Shown here: one piece after another, positions 50,043 to 58,554 of the stretch
Numbering within the stretch: position 1 is the first letter of the stretch
How the letters are laid out: each line of letters opens with the position of its first letter
DNA from: Verrucomicrobiota bacterium
GTDB lineage: Bacteria > Verrucomicrobiota > Verrucomicrobiia > CAIQCK01
DNA length: 64,000 nt
Direction of reading: 5' to 3'
NCBI GenBank assembly: GCA_016235595.1
Contig: JACRJX010000048.1
Coordinates: 124,001-188,000, forward strand
Translations under genes and position numbers: made by a program
Notes under the pieces: model-generated
What the model saw: only the letters and a program-made list of their open reading frames with translations
What the model was told of the DNA's origin: nothing
Databases searched by the model: none

Positions 50043-50819
50043 TTAGACTTCGATGACCAGACCATCGTAGGCCAGCCGCACGTTCGGCGGCAGTTCGCGT
50101 TCGACAGTGGCGTGGTCGAGTTCGTGACAGATGTGGGTGAACCAGACGCGGCCCGGTCGCAGCTCGGCCACAACGTCCAGCGCTTCGCTCAGGCTCAGGT
50201 GGGATGGATGTGGCCTGTAGCGCAGCGCATCCAGCACGAGTACCGGCACCTTTCGCAAACGATCCATCGCGGCAGGTGGGACGGCTTTGCAGTCGGTAGC
50301 GTAGGCGAAGCGCGGCCCGGCATCATCCTCAAACAGGAAGGCATGGGTCGTGAAACGGCCATGCGGCAGTTCCAACGCCGTGATGCGGGTGGAGCCGATT
50401 TGAAACGGCACGAGCGGCTCGAACGGATGACCGTCAATCAGCGGCCAGCCCGCCTCGCGCAACGTGGTATCGAACGCATGCGGGAAGATCCGGCTGAGCG
50501 TTTCCAAGTCCTGCCGGCCCGCATAGAGCGGCAGCACGCGGCCGCCGTGGCAGAACCGGCGCACGTCGTCAAGGCCGAGAACGTGATCCGCGTGGGTGTG
50601 CGTGACGAGCACCGCGTCAAGGCGCCGGACGTTCTGGGCCAGACACTGGCTGCGAAAATCCGGCGTGGTGTCCACCACGAAGTGAGTGTCGGCGGTCTCA
50701 ACCATGATACTGGGTCGAAACCGCTTATTGCGCGGGTCAGTCGAGGAACAGACCGCGCAATCGCAAGCAATCATCGGCACGCCTTGCGACGTGCCGGAGC
50801 CAAGAAACCGAATTCGCAT
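50043..50819 (-). CDS. Metallo-beta-lactamase fold hydrolase (PhnP-like)
   Basis: 258 residues from ATG 50819; an in-frame TTG at 50831 is less likely. Metal ligands: THTHADHVLGLDD (HxHxDH, about residues 72-77) with later ELPHGR and FTHICHEL. N-terminal LGSGTSQGVPMIACDCAVC is typical of the PhnP/PqqB branch with its structural zinc Cys. PhnP is a cyclic phosphodiesterase of the phosphonate pathway; no phn genes are nearby, so a general phosphodiesterase role is more likely. Promoter TTGACA/TAGCGT lies upstream. Confidence 0.85.
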   Translation of the reverse strand: MRIRFLGSGTSQGVPMIACDCAVCSSTDPRNKRFRPSIMVETADTHFVVDTTPDFRSQCLAQNVRRLDAVLVTHTHADHVLGLDDVRRFCHGGRVLPLYAGRQDLETLSRIFPHAFDTTLREAGWPLIDGHPFEPLVPFQIGSTRITALELPHGRFTTHAFLFEDDAGPRFAYATDCKAVPPAAMDRLRKVPVLVLDALRYRPHPSHLSLSEALDVVAELRPGRVWFTHICHELDHATVERELPPNVRLAYDGLVIEV

Positions 50820-50842
50820 GGTGTGAGTCAAACTGTAACGCG

Positions 50843-50871
50843 ACGCTAGAGTTACGGAGCCTGACTGTCAA
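50843..50871 (-). promoter_or_regulatory. Promoter of the metallo-beta-lactamase gene
   Basis: Minus strand TTGACA (50871-50866), 17-base spacer and TAGCGT (50848-50843). The ATG is 24 bases after the -10 box; no clear ribosome site is present. Confidence 0.55.
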
Positions 50872-50964
50872 GAATGCAGCCGGCGGCGAAAAAGACGGAT
50901 CCAACGAAAACAGCGGATCTCGAGTCCGGGCGCGAGCGTATTGAAAAACTCGTCACTGTAGGAT

Positions 50965-50994
50965 TTGAATGCAGCGGTCTATCCCTGCTAGAGT
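50965..50994 (+). promoter_or_regulatory. Promoter of the small membrane-protein gene
   Basis: TTGAAT (50965-50970), 18-base spacer, TAGAGT (50989-50994). The ATG at 51006 is 11 bases past the -10 box, so at most about five untranslated bases would precede it. Confidence 0.4.
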
Positions 50995-51005
50995 CTGCGC
51001 GTGCG

Positions 51006-51317
51006 ATGAGCCAGAAAAACCACGACAGCCATCCAGAGGAGAGAAACGGTGGAAGGCCGAAAGCAAGATCCGTCGACCCGGACGGAATGTCGGCAGACGT
51101 GAGTCTGTGGACGTGGCTGGGCCGGCCTCGCGCTTGGAGCGCGGCGCAAGTCATGGCGCTGGCGATGCTGGCATGCCTTGCGGCGGCCTTGCTCACGGTC
51201 TTGATGGTCCCTGCCGACGTTGGCGTGCCCGTGGCTTGGGGACTGGCTGTGCTGGCTTATCTGTTGCTCGGTTTTGTTCTCAGTCGCGAAGTTGTCCGGT
51301 CTTTCCGCTGTGAATAA
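51006..51317 (+). CDS. Small hypothetical membrane protein
   Basis: 103 residues from ATG 51006, chosen because a promoter-like pair ends 11 bases upstream; the frame is open from 50874. The first about 40 residues are polar (SHPEERNGGRPKARS), followed by two hydrophobic helices (AQVMALAMLACLAAALLTVL and VAWGLAVLAYLLLGFVLS). It overlaps the next gene by eight bases and may be its small partner. No family recognised. Confidence 0.5.
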   Translation: MSQKNHDSHPEERNGGRPKARSVDPDGMSADVSLWTWLGRPRAWSAAQVMALAMLACLAAALLTVLMVPADVGVPVAWGLAVLAYLLLGFVLSREVVRSFRCE

Positions 51318-53061
51318 TGCTGATTCCATCCTTCCCCTGCGGGAGTCCAGAAGGTGGCGATGGGCCGGTGGGCTGGCATTCGCGGTTGCCTTGGCACTGT
51401 TCGCGTGGATGTTCTTCGCGGACATCTTTGCCTACAAAGACATCGGGTGCGAATCCCTGGACAAGCCGCTGGCGGTTGCGCACGTGTTCAAAGTCAGGGA
51501 GAAGAACGTTTCTCTGCATGAGTATATGCAGAACGACCCGGTTTGGGCCGACATGAAACATGAAGACCCCCAATGGTCCTATGCCTACGTTGGGAAACGG
51601 TTCCAGTATGAGTTCTTCGCGTGCCAGGCGCCGTTACTGGGTTTCTGTTACGCTCCGTTCGTCAAACTCTTTGGCGTTTCAACAGAGGCCGTGACTTTGT
51701 ATTCAACTTTCTTTGCCACGGCGGCGATACTGTTGATGGCTTGGCTGGCTTGGAAGGCCTATGACGGCTGGCACGCTATCGCGGCCATTCTCTGCATGAC
51801 GGGCAGCCTGATTTTGCTGATTCACGTCAAAGCACCTCAGGCGTCCTGGATGCCATCCACGTTTTTGCTTTGTGGCATGGCGTGCAGCTTGCGGGTTTAC
51901 TCCACGACAGGCCGGCGCTGGGCGCTGGGCGTGGCGGCGACGTGTTTGGGGCTGCTTTATCTCACCGGCTGGTTGTCACACGTGGTGGGGTTCTTGCTGC
52001 TGGCACTGGTCATGCTGGTCATGCGGCAACGACCCTTGAAGACATTCTTCATGGACGGCGTTCTTGCAGCCGCTGTTGCCACCGCCACGATTCTCGTGGT
52101 CTCCGGCGGCTATGCAGTGTGGGCGCACTGTAGTTTTCGAGAGATTCACGCAACGATGTTCGATGACATGTTCAACCGATTCTCCCTTGGCGGCGTGCCT
52201 GTGCTCGAGAAGCTCACGTTCCCAGAAAAGCTCGGCTATGCCTTTCGGTGTTTGTTCGTGGACTCGACGACACCCGATCACGTGGACAAGTGTCTGGAAG
52301 GCAGCCCGGCCATTCCTCCATTGTTCAGTGTCTTTATCGTGATCGGTGCGCTCTATGCCATCAAGAACCGGAGTGCCTCGGACAAGATCGTGATGCTCTG
52401 GTTGGTGGCCGTGTTCGGGTTGTTGGGAGCCGCCATGACTTATGCTCACCGCTACGCGCTCCTGGGTTTGCCGGCGATGGCCATTCTGGCCTCACGGGGC
52501 ATTGTGGGACTTGGTAATGATCTTCTGCGGTTGAACGCGCGTGCGGCGTATGGCTACGCGCTGGCCATCGGCGCGGCCTTCTGCATCACCATCTGCACAA
52601 CTCATCACAGCTACTTCGAGAATTACCTCCATCACAAGCAGGCCGAGTTCGAGGTTGACCGCGAACGAGGCAGGGGCGTGCTCTCTCAGTGGATCAAGGA
52701 CCACTACAGTCCGGACGACACCCTGGTAGTTTATGGAGATCCGATCATGTTTGGCCGGACTTTTGGCATGTTCTACTTCTTCGACCGGCCGTTCCGGTTC
52801 ATGTATTGGAGCAACTATTTCGACACCCGCTCCACAGTCGAGCAGGTAAAGGCATGGGAGCAGACGCAGCTCTCGCGGTTCCGAAGACTCGTATTCGTTT
52901 TTTCTCCCGTTCTCATGGGTGACCCGCAAACCCAGACCTTCAAGAACGATTACCGTCCGTTCATCGCGGCGCACGGGAACATCAAACCGGCCTTCGTCCA
53001 TGCGTATGATGGACGAGTGCTGTTCTTCACCTTCGAGATCAACTGCGATCCCCCTCGATGA
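51310..53061 (+). CDS. GT-C (GT39/ArnT-like) polytopic membrane protein
   Basis: 583 residues from GTG 51310, overlapping the preceding small gene; upstream in-frame starts would fall within that gene. About ten membrane helices are predicted by eye. The first periplasmic loop is long with the acidic HEYMQNDPVWADMKHEDPQW, consistent with the catalytic loop of GT-C enzymes. The last about 130 residues are soluble. It probably transfers a sugar from a polyprenyl-phosphate donor to an outward-facing acceptor, or is a glycan flippase-associated protein. The family is not certain. A similar protein follows at 53194. Confidence 0.6.
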   Translation: MNNADSILPLRESRRWRWAGGLAFAVALALFAWMFFADIFAYKDIGCESLDKPLAVAHVFKVREKNVSLHEYMQNDPVWADMKHEDPQWSYAYVGKRFQYEFFACQAPLLGFCYAPFVKLFGVSTEAVTLYSTFFATAAILLMAWLAWKAYDGWHAIAAILCMTGSLILLIHVKAPQASWMPSTFLLCGMACSLRVYSTTGRRWALGVAATCLGLLYLTGWLSHVVGFLLLALVMLVMRQRPLKTFFMDGVLAAAVATATILVVSGGYAVWAHCSFREIHATMFDDMFNRFSLGGVPVLEKLTFPEKLGYAFRCLFVDSTTPDHVDKCLEGSPAIPPLFSVFIVIGALYAIKNRSASDKIVMLWLVAVFGLLGAAMTYAHRYALLGLPAMAILASRGIVGLGNDLLRLNARAAYGYALAIGAAFCITICTTHHSYFENYLHHKQAEFEVDRERGRGVLSQWIKDHYSPDDTLVVYGDPIMFGRTFGMFYFFDRPFRFMYWSNYFDTRSTVEQVKAWEQTQLSRFRRLVFVFSPVLMGDPQTQTFKNDYRPFIAAHGNIKPAFVHAYDGRVLFFTFEINCDPPR

Positions 53062-53193
53062 CGGCCAAAGTGGTGGCGGCCACGGTGCCCTAGGCTGCAA
53101 TGCGTCAGCCACAGTTGGCGATTTACACGTAGCAGATGGAAAACCTCTTTATGTCAGGGAGACGGGCCGATAAACTTCCCCTCAGGAAGACTG

Positions 53194-55107
53194 ATGGCAC
53201 AAACTGACTTGGAGCCAAAGACTGCAACCGCTTTTGTCTGGAAAGAGGAAGCGTTGGTAGTTGGATTTCTGGCGATGCTGGCGGCCGTCATGTTGTTTTG
53301 GGACATCGGTGATGTTCCTGGCGGGCTCCATTGGGAGTATTACAACTACTCGTTTATCGCCGGCTTGATTGACAGTGGCCAGGTTCCTGCAAACGAACTA
53401 TGGCGGGAACTTGAGGATCACTCGGGCATGGTTTTTCACTGTGTGCTGGCTTCGCTTGCGCGCCGTCTTCTTGGTATCGGCTTGCACACGCAGGGCATCG
53501 CTGTTCTGATCGGACTTCTGGCCTTCGGCACGGTCTTGCTGACCTATGGGCTGGCCCGAGTGTGCCGTCTCAGTCGGGGGCTGTCTTTCATTGCATGTGT
53601 GTTGCTGCTGAGTTCTCCGGGGCTGTTGACCCATGCGCGTTCGGGGAATATGCCAGCGCTTCTGAGCACGCTGACGGCTGTCGCGTTCCTGGCTTTGTTC
53701 CTGGCGGCGCATCGGACTCAATCGGGGTGGCACTTGGCGGGTTCTGCTTACGTGTTTTCTTGGTGTTATTTCGGTGGGTATGTCAGCTTCCCGGTTGCGG
53801 TGATTGCGTTGCTTGGCACGTTGTGCTTCGGGCTGTTCTGGCTCAAAGGCTCGCTTCTTGGAGGTCGTCTGTATGCCATTTGGATTCTGGCGTTTGTGGT
53901 GTCCGTTATGGCAAATGGAGTTCTGTTGTCGGTGTTCTACTGCCATCAGGATCCGCTGTTTGCCATACGCGGAGTGGAACAATTTCAAGTGGGCATTCTG
54001 AAGATGCTGGGCATAGCCGGAGGGGAATCCTCAGCTTACAGGTTGTCAGGCGCCGAAATGGTCGCCAATAACTGCGCGACCTTCCTGAGAGAATGTTTTT
54101 GGGCGGCCAGTCCGGGCTACAAATCATTTGTGCCCGATGTGCCGGCAGCGGTGCTCCCTGTGGATATCTTGGGCGGAACCCTGCCGGGGACACCTGCACT
54201 CTACTGGCCAGTGGTGGTGCTGATGCTAGCGGGGCTTGTCCGGGCTTTGCGGGCGCGGCGGTTGGATCTGTTGGCAGTTTCGCTGGTGTGGCTGACGATA
54301 TTCGGGCTGGTGACACTGATCCTGTCCTACCATGGCCGGCGGGCGGCGCTGGCGATGCCCTTCATCTGCGTGACGGCGGCCTGGGGGGTCGGTGGATTGC
54401 AGAAACTAAGCGGTCGCATGGGCAAGTATGCTTCCGGAGTTGCCGGCATTTTGCTGTGCGGCGGGCTGTTGGCGAAAGCGTTTTGGGACGTGGACGTGCG
54501 GTTCGCCGCATATTTGAAGACGATCCAGTTCGACGTTTACAGGGAAGCAGGAACTTGGCTGCGCCAGCATTTTGAACCACAACGGGACATTCTTGTGCTG
54601 ACAGACAAGTCAACCATGTTTCCAACGGCGCTCTTTGCGGAAATAGACTTTCGCCCATGTCGGGTGGCCATCATGAGTGAATATTATTTCCCGGTGCTGC
54701 TAGCCAGCGACAGGGGGAATCTTGCACCGCCGGTTGACGAGTTTTACAACTGCACTCTGAGGCACGTTCGTCATATCTACCGATACTGCAACCTGGCAAT
54801 GCCCACAAGGCCTTTTGATTTGCCCTATGCGCATAAGGACGCCGCTTGGTCGGCTTTCAGCGGACTTTTTCACCGAGCAATGCGACCGGGCGACCGCGTG
54901 TATTTGCTCGCCACTTTGGCAGGAGATCAATGCATCGAAGCGGGGAGCTTTCAACTACAACATTTCTTGCTCAGGGAACTGGTTCAGCGGGGCGTGCGAC
55001 TGGAGCCAGTGGTCTCGTTCAGGACGGATGCGGCCGGCAACCCTCACGGGGTTATTTTCAAGATGACCACCGGTAACGGCACGACCTTTTCTCCAGTTTC
55101 CCCCTGA
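53194..55107 (+). CDS. GT-C (GT39-like) polytopic membrane protein
   Basis: 637 residues. About eleven hydrophobic segments. The loop after the first helix reads DIGDVPGGLHWEYYNYSFIAG, with acidic and aromatic residues as in GT39-like transferases that use dolichyl/polyprenyl-phosphate sugars. A soluble C-terminal domain of about 150 residues follows, with KSTMFPTALFAEIDFRPC. It is in the same direction as the similar 51310 gene. Dolichyl-phosphate-mannose-synthase-like GT2 genes at 55136 and 57833 could supply donors. Substrate unknown. Confidence 0.6.
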   Translation: MAQTDLEPKTATAFVWKEEALVVGFLAMLAAVMLFWDIGDVPGGLHWEYYNYSFIAGLIDSGQVPANELWRELEDHSGMVFHCVLASLARRLLGIGLHTQGIAVLIGLLAFGTVLLTYGLARVCRLSRGLSFIACVLLLSSPGLLTHARSGNMPALLSTLTAVAFLALFLAAHRTQSGWHLAGSAYVFSWCYFGGYVSFPVAVIALLGTLCFGLFWLKGSLLGGRLYAIWILAFVVSVMANGVLLSVFYCHQDPLFAIRGVEQFQVGILKMLGIAGGESSAYRLSGAEMVANNCATFLRECFWAASPGYKSFVPDVPAAVLPVDILGGTLPGTPALYWPVVVLMLAGLVRALRARRLDLLAVSLVWLTIFGLVTLILSYHGRRAALAMPFICVTAAWGVGGLQKLSGRMGKYASGVAGILLCGGLLAKAFWDVDVRFAAYLKTIQFDVYREAGTWLRQHFEPQRDILVLTDKSTMFPTALFAEIDFRPCRVAIMSEYYFPVLLASDRGNLAPPVDEFYNCTLRHVRHIYRYCNLAMPTRPFDLPYAHKDAAWSAFSGLFHRAMRPGDRVYLLATLAGDQCIEAGSFQLQHFLLRELVQRGVRLEPVVSFRTDAAGNPHGVIFKMTTGNGTTFSPVSP

Positions 55108-55135
55108 CAAGGTGGGTAGCCAGGGCTGCAAGGCA

Positions 55136-55840
55136 CTATTTCCACCAGAACACTTCTCGGAAGACCTGAAACATGTAGGCGGCCCCCCAGCGGACGACCT
55201 GGAGCTTGGCCTTACCGCCGATGCGGGGCGGTTCGTCGCCGGGTATTTCGCCGATCTTCAACCGCCGTTTGATCGCACGCACGGAGAGTAACGGCTCCCA
55301 GCTGATCCGTGTGTGAAACAACCGTTCCGGTGTGGAATGCGAGATGTCTTTATCGAGGTCGAGCGTGCGCACGAGGCCCGTCTTGTAGGCGCGATACATG
55401 ACCATCGAGTCGGTCAGGTGACCGCCATGCAAGACATTGATGACGGTGGTGAAAAGCCAGTTGCCAAAACCGGTCAGCCAAGAATCGTCCTGACTTTTTG
55501 CCGGCGGCAGGTAGCGCGAGACGATCACCATGTCGTAGCCCTCGCGCATTTTCTCGATCAGCGGCGGGATCAACTCGGCGATGGAGTTACCGTCGGGGCT
55601 GAAGGTGATAACGACGTCGCCTTTGATGAGCGGCCAGACCTCCAGGTAACCTTGACGCAGGCCGCGCTGCTTCTGCACATACACCTCGTAGCCGTTCTGC
55701 CGCGCCCACTCGGCGGTGCCGTCGATGGAATTGCCGTCGAGGATGAGAATCTGGTCGCACCATTCCCGTTTGATCTGCGGCATGATGGCTTTCATGCCAT
55801 TGATCTCGTTGAGCGTGGGAATGAGCAGTGTTGTTTTCAA
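55136..55840 (-). CDS. GT2 dolichyl-phosphate-mannose synthase-like protein, copy A
   Basis: 234 residues. TTLLIPTLNEINGMKAIMPQ, ILILDGNSIDGTAEWARQNG and the FSPDGNS segment, equivalent to the DPM1 DXD region, show a single-domain GT2 of the DPM1/polyprenyl-phosphate type. GLRQGYLEVWPLI is in the place of the usual GxxxA loop. No transmembrane domain is attached, so it is likely soluble or peripheral. It is about 70 percent identical by eye and ungapped to copy B at 57833. The two were probably duplicated, with a Nudix fragment and radical SAM gene between them. Confidence 0.85.
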   Translation of the reverse strand: MKTTLLIPTLNEINGMKAIMPQIKREWCDQILILDGNSIDGTAEWARQNGYEVYVQKQRGLRQGYLEVWPLIKGDVVITFSPDGNSIAELIPPLIEKMREGYDMVIVSRYLPPAKSQDDSWLTGFGNWLFTTVINVLHGGHLTDSMVMYRAYKTGLVRTLDLDKDISHSTPERLFHTRISWEPLLSVRAIKRRLKIGEIPGDEPPRIGGKAKLQVVRWGAAYMFQVFREVFWWK

Positions 55841-55890
55841 AATGATTTTGGTCGTTGAGGCTAAGCGTTGTGTCGTTCGAGCAACTCGCG

Positions 55891-56196
55891 TTATGCAGCC
55901 CGCAAAGACTCCTCGCCCGCCGCGATGCCGCCGGCTGGCAACGTCAGGATGATCTTGCCGACGCCGTGTTTATGCTGGCGTTCCATGATGAAATGGTCGT
56001 CAGGAGTCTGAACTGCCACAACCATGTCGTCGGTTGGATAAATGCAGCAGAAGTCGTCAATCACCCTTCCATCCGGCAGGCGGATACGATGAATACTGCG
56101 GTTGATCCACGGTGCCGCATGGTGGATGGTTCGCTGGTGGAGCGTTTCCCAAGAGCTGAGGGGCGACGGTCTTGCAGGTGGGCCGATCTCATTCAT
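55891..56196 (-). pseudogene. Truncated Nudix hydrolase (ADP-ribose pyrophosphatase-like)
   Basis: 101 residues from ATG 56196; a TTG at 56208 overlapping the radical SAM stop is the alternative. Residues about 35-85 are the N-terminal beta domain of ADP-ribose pyrophosphatases (DGRVIDDFCCIYPTDDMVVA). It then reads LPAGGIAAGEESLRAA and stops, directly within the Nudix box, where G-x5-E-x7-REUXEE should follow. The catalytic REXXEE is absent, as is the rest of the protein. The GT2 copy A gene begins 50 bases later. Confidence 0.8.
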
Positions 56197-56204
56197 GGAA
56201 TTTG

Positions 56205-57653
56205 TCAAACTTGTTCACTCTTGTCTGCTTGTTCGCCCCCCATGCCCGCCAAGAAGAGCCGGCGTGAAGACAAGAAGTAAACGAAAGCCTGAAGTATTGA
56301 GATCTTAAACCAAGTGATTTCTTGCCAATAGGTCAGGAGAATCAGAAACCTGAAGACGCGGATGTGACGCCATGTTACCAGTTGCTTTGCGAAACGGATC
56401 AAGAACGGCATTCTCATAAAGAAGAACCCCAGCCAAGACAGGTTCTTAATGGACTCATGTTCATTGAAGACGTCCTTTGAGTTGAGAGTGTATCTACCTT
56501 TATCCGCCGCCCAGCCGTTCTTCAAAGATAATTCCGCCAGCTTCGTTCCACGGTAAATCTTCAAGATGTTCATGCTTATGCGATGCACACGCAATCGGCT
56601 GCAGAACTCAATGGTTGCCAACGAATCCGCAAGCCGCTCAGTGGGCACGCAAAGCAGAGTGTTTGTGGTGATCTTGATCCCGTGTTTGTGCAACAACGCG
56701 GCTGCATGAAGATACTGTTCGTCGGAAACTTGCTTCCTCAATATTTCTTTCCGGATGCGTTCGACACCACTCTCGACTCCAAAAACCACGCCCTCGCAGC
56801 CTGCTTCCTTAAGGGCTATAACAACATCCTCTCTCAGCAAGGGAACAACCACATTGCAGGAAAATGGCACTTTGACTTCTTCCCGGTATGATTTCAGGAA
56901 ATGGAAGAGCCATTCCCGGTTTAGGTTGATGGAATCGTCAGAAAAATGAATGAACCGTGCTGGATATTTGGAAATCAGATCTTTGATCTCGGCAATGGCG
57001 TATTCCGCGCTGTGACTGCGAACCAGGCGCCCTTTGCCTCGATACATTTCTTGGAGCATCGGTTCGAAGCAATAATTGCAGCCAAAAGGGCAGCCCCGCT
57101 GCACCAGGAACCGCTTCATTTTGAATCGGCGTAACAACGCAGATTGTTCATAGAGCAGTGCTCGATCCGGAAAAGGATACTTGTCCAGATTGGATTCCAG
57201 CATACGCAGTCCATTGCGCACGCGAACTCCATCACGAAGAACCCACAACCCGGATATGGTGCTGTAGTCCTCGTGCGATTCCAACCGGTTCATCAGTTCC
57301 AACAGGGATTCTTCCCCTTCGCCGATGCAGATAATGTCCACGTCGCTATTCTTGGCCACCACCTCGGGCATGAATGTGCAGTGCGCCCCCCCCCAAATAA
57401 TGGGCAACTGAATGTTCTGTTTGATGGCGTGGGACACGCTCTCATAGGTATCTGCCTGAGGCGTCATGACGGAGAAGCCGATGATATCGGGAGCCGATTT
57501 CTCAATGTCCAACAGAAGGGCCTTGACTGAGCGGTATTGCGAAAGCAGGCTTAGTTGCACCGAATGGCCATTCGCCTTCAGATATGAACTCAGGTGCAGA
57601 ATCCCAAGGCTTTCATTCACGATGTTGTCTTGAATGAAATGAATTTTAGCCAT
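56205..57653 (-). CDS. B12-binding domain radical SAM protein
   Basis: 482 residues. N-terminal B12-binding-like Rossmann domain (about 1-130, with SAPDIIGFSVMTPQADTY and IICIGEGEESLLELM). The radical SAM cluster is C188-P-F-G-C192-N-Y-C195. A later FGVESGVERIRKEIL is the family's SAM-binding/ESG motif. A C-terminal hydrophobic region (ITWFKISILQAFVYFLSS) may attach it to the membrane. Such enzymes C-methylate or otherwise modify lipids, sugars and hopanoids. GC is lower than that of neighbours. A second member is at 58555. Confidence 0.85.
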   Translation of the reverse strand: MAKIHFIQDNIVNESLGILHLSSYLKANGHSVQLSLLSQYRSVKALLLDIEKSAPDIIGFSVMTPQADTYESVSHAIKQNIQLPIIWGGAHCTFMPEVVAKNSDVDIICIGEGEESLLELMNRLESHEDYSTISGLWVLRDGVRVRNGLRMLESNLDKYPFPDRALLYEQSALLRRFKMKRFLVQRGCPFGCNYCFEPMLQEMYRGKGRLVRSHSAEYAIAEIKDLISKYPARFIHFSDDSINLNREWLFHFLKSYREEVKVPFSCNVVVPLLREDVVIALKEAGCEGVVFGVESGVERIRKEILRKQVSDEQYLHAAALLHKHGIKITTNTLLCVPTERLADSLATIEFCSRLRVHRISMNILKIYRGTKLAELSLKNGWAADKGRYTLNSKDVFNEHESIKNLSWLGFFFMRMPFLIRFAKQLVTWRHIRVFRFLILLTYWQEITWFKISILQAFVYFLSSRRLFLAGMGGEQADKSEQV

Positions 57654-57832
57654 GATCTATTTTTGTTCTGCCCGAGTTTTTACGTCCTGCCAACGAGGCC
57701 CATCTTCCTGTCAACCGCCTGACACGCGGAATCGCCAGGTTGAAGGCATGTTACTTATCATGATCGCCTTGGTGAAAAGTCGTGTCGCAAACTGATTTCC
57801 ACGAAGCGACAGCAAAACGTTTCACCCATGCG

Positions 57833-58537
57833 TCAACGCCAGCAAAAGACCTCGCGAATGACTTGGAACAAGTAGCCAGCACCCCAACGCCACATCTGCA
57901 ATTTGGCTTCTCCGCCCAGTCGCAACGGTTCATCGCCGGGGATTTCCGCGACCTTGACGCGCCGCTTGAGCGCGCGCACGGAAAGCAACGGCTCGCAGCC
58001 GAGAATCGTGCAAAAAAGCCGTTCGGGCGTGGTGTAGGCCCTGTCCTTGTCCAGTTCCAACTCGTGAAACAGATTTGTTCGGTAGGCACGGAACATCACC
58101 ATCGCGTCGGTAAGGTGGCCACCGTGCAACAAGTTGATGATCCAAGTGAAGAACCAATTGCCAAAGCCGGTGAGGAAGGAATCATCCTGGCTTTTCGCCG
58201 GGGGCAGATAGCGGGAAACAATTACCATGTCGTGACCCTCCCGCATTTTTTCGATGAGAGGAGGTATCAGTTCGGGCAGGGAACTGCCATCGGGGCTGAA
58301 GGTGATGACGATGTCGCCCCTGATGAGCGGCCAGCCTTCGATAAAGGCCATGCGCAGCCCCTTCTTTTTTTGCACATAGACTTCATAACCGTTTTCACGC
58401 GCCCACTCGGCGGTGCCATCCGTGGAGTTGCCGTCCACGATGAGAATCTGGTCGCACCATTCCTTCTTGATCTGAGGCATGATAATCTTCATGCATTCGA
58501 GTTCATTGAGGGTTGGTAGGAGGAGAGTAGTTTTCAC
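57833..58537 (-). CDS. GT2 dolichyl-phosphate-mannose synthase-like protein, copy B
   Basis: 234 residues, same length and no gaps relative to copy A. Motifs TTLLLPTLNELECMKIIMPQ, ILIVDGNSTDGTAEWAREN and TFSPDGSSLPELI are conserved. It likely makes a polyprenyl-phosphate-linked sugar for membrane GT-C enzymes such as those at 51310 and 53194; this is an inference. It is 17 bases downstream of the radical SAM gene at 58555, so one transcript is likely. Confidence 0.85.
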   Translation of the reverse strand: MKTTLLLPTLNELECMKIIMPQIKKEWCDQILIVDGNSTDGTAEWARENGYEVYVQKKKGLRMAFIEGWPLIRGDIVITFSPDGSSLPELIPPLIEKMREGHDMVIVSRYLPPAKSQDDSFLTGFGNWFFTWIINLLHGGHLTDAMVMFRAYRTNLFHELELDKDRAYTTPERLFCTILGCEPLLSVRALKRRVKVAEIPGDEPLRLGGEAKLQMWRWGAGYLFQVIREVFCWR

Positions 58538-58554
58538 AGTGGTGGAGGGAGGAA

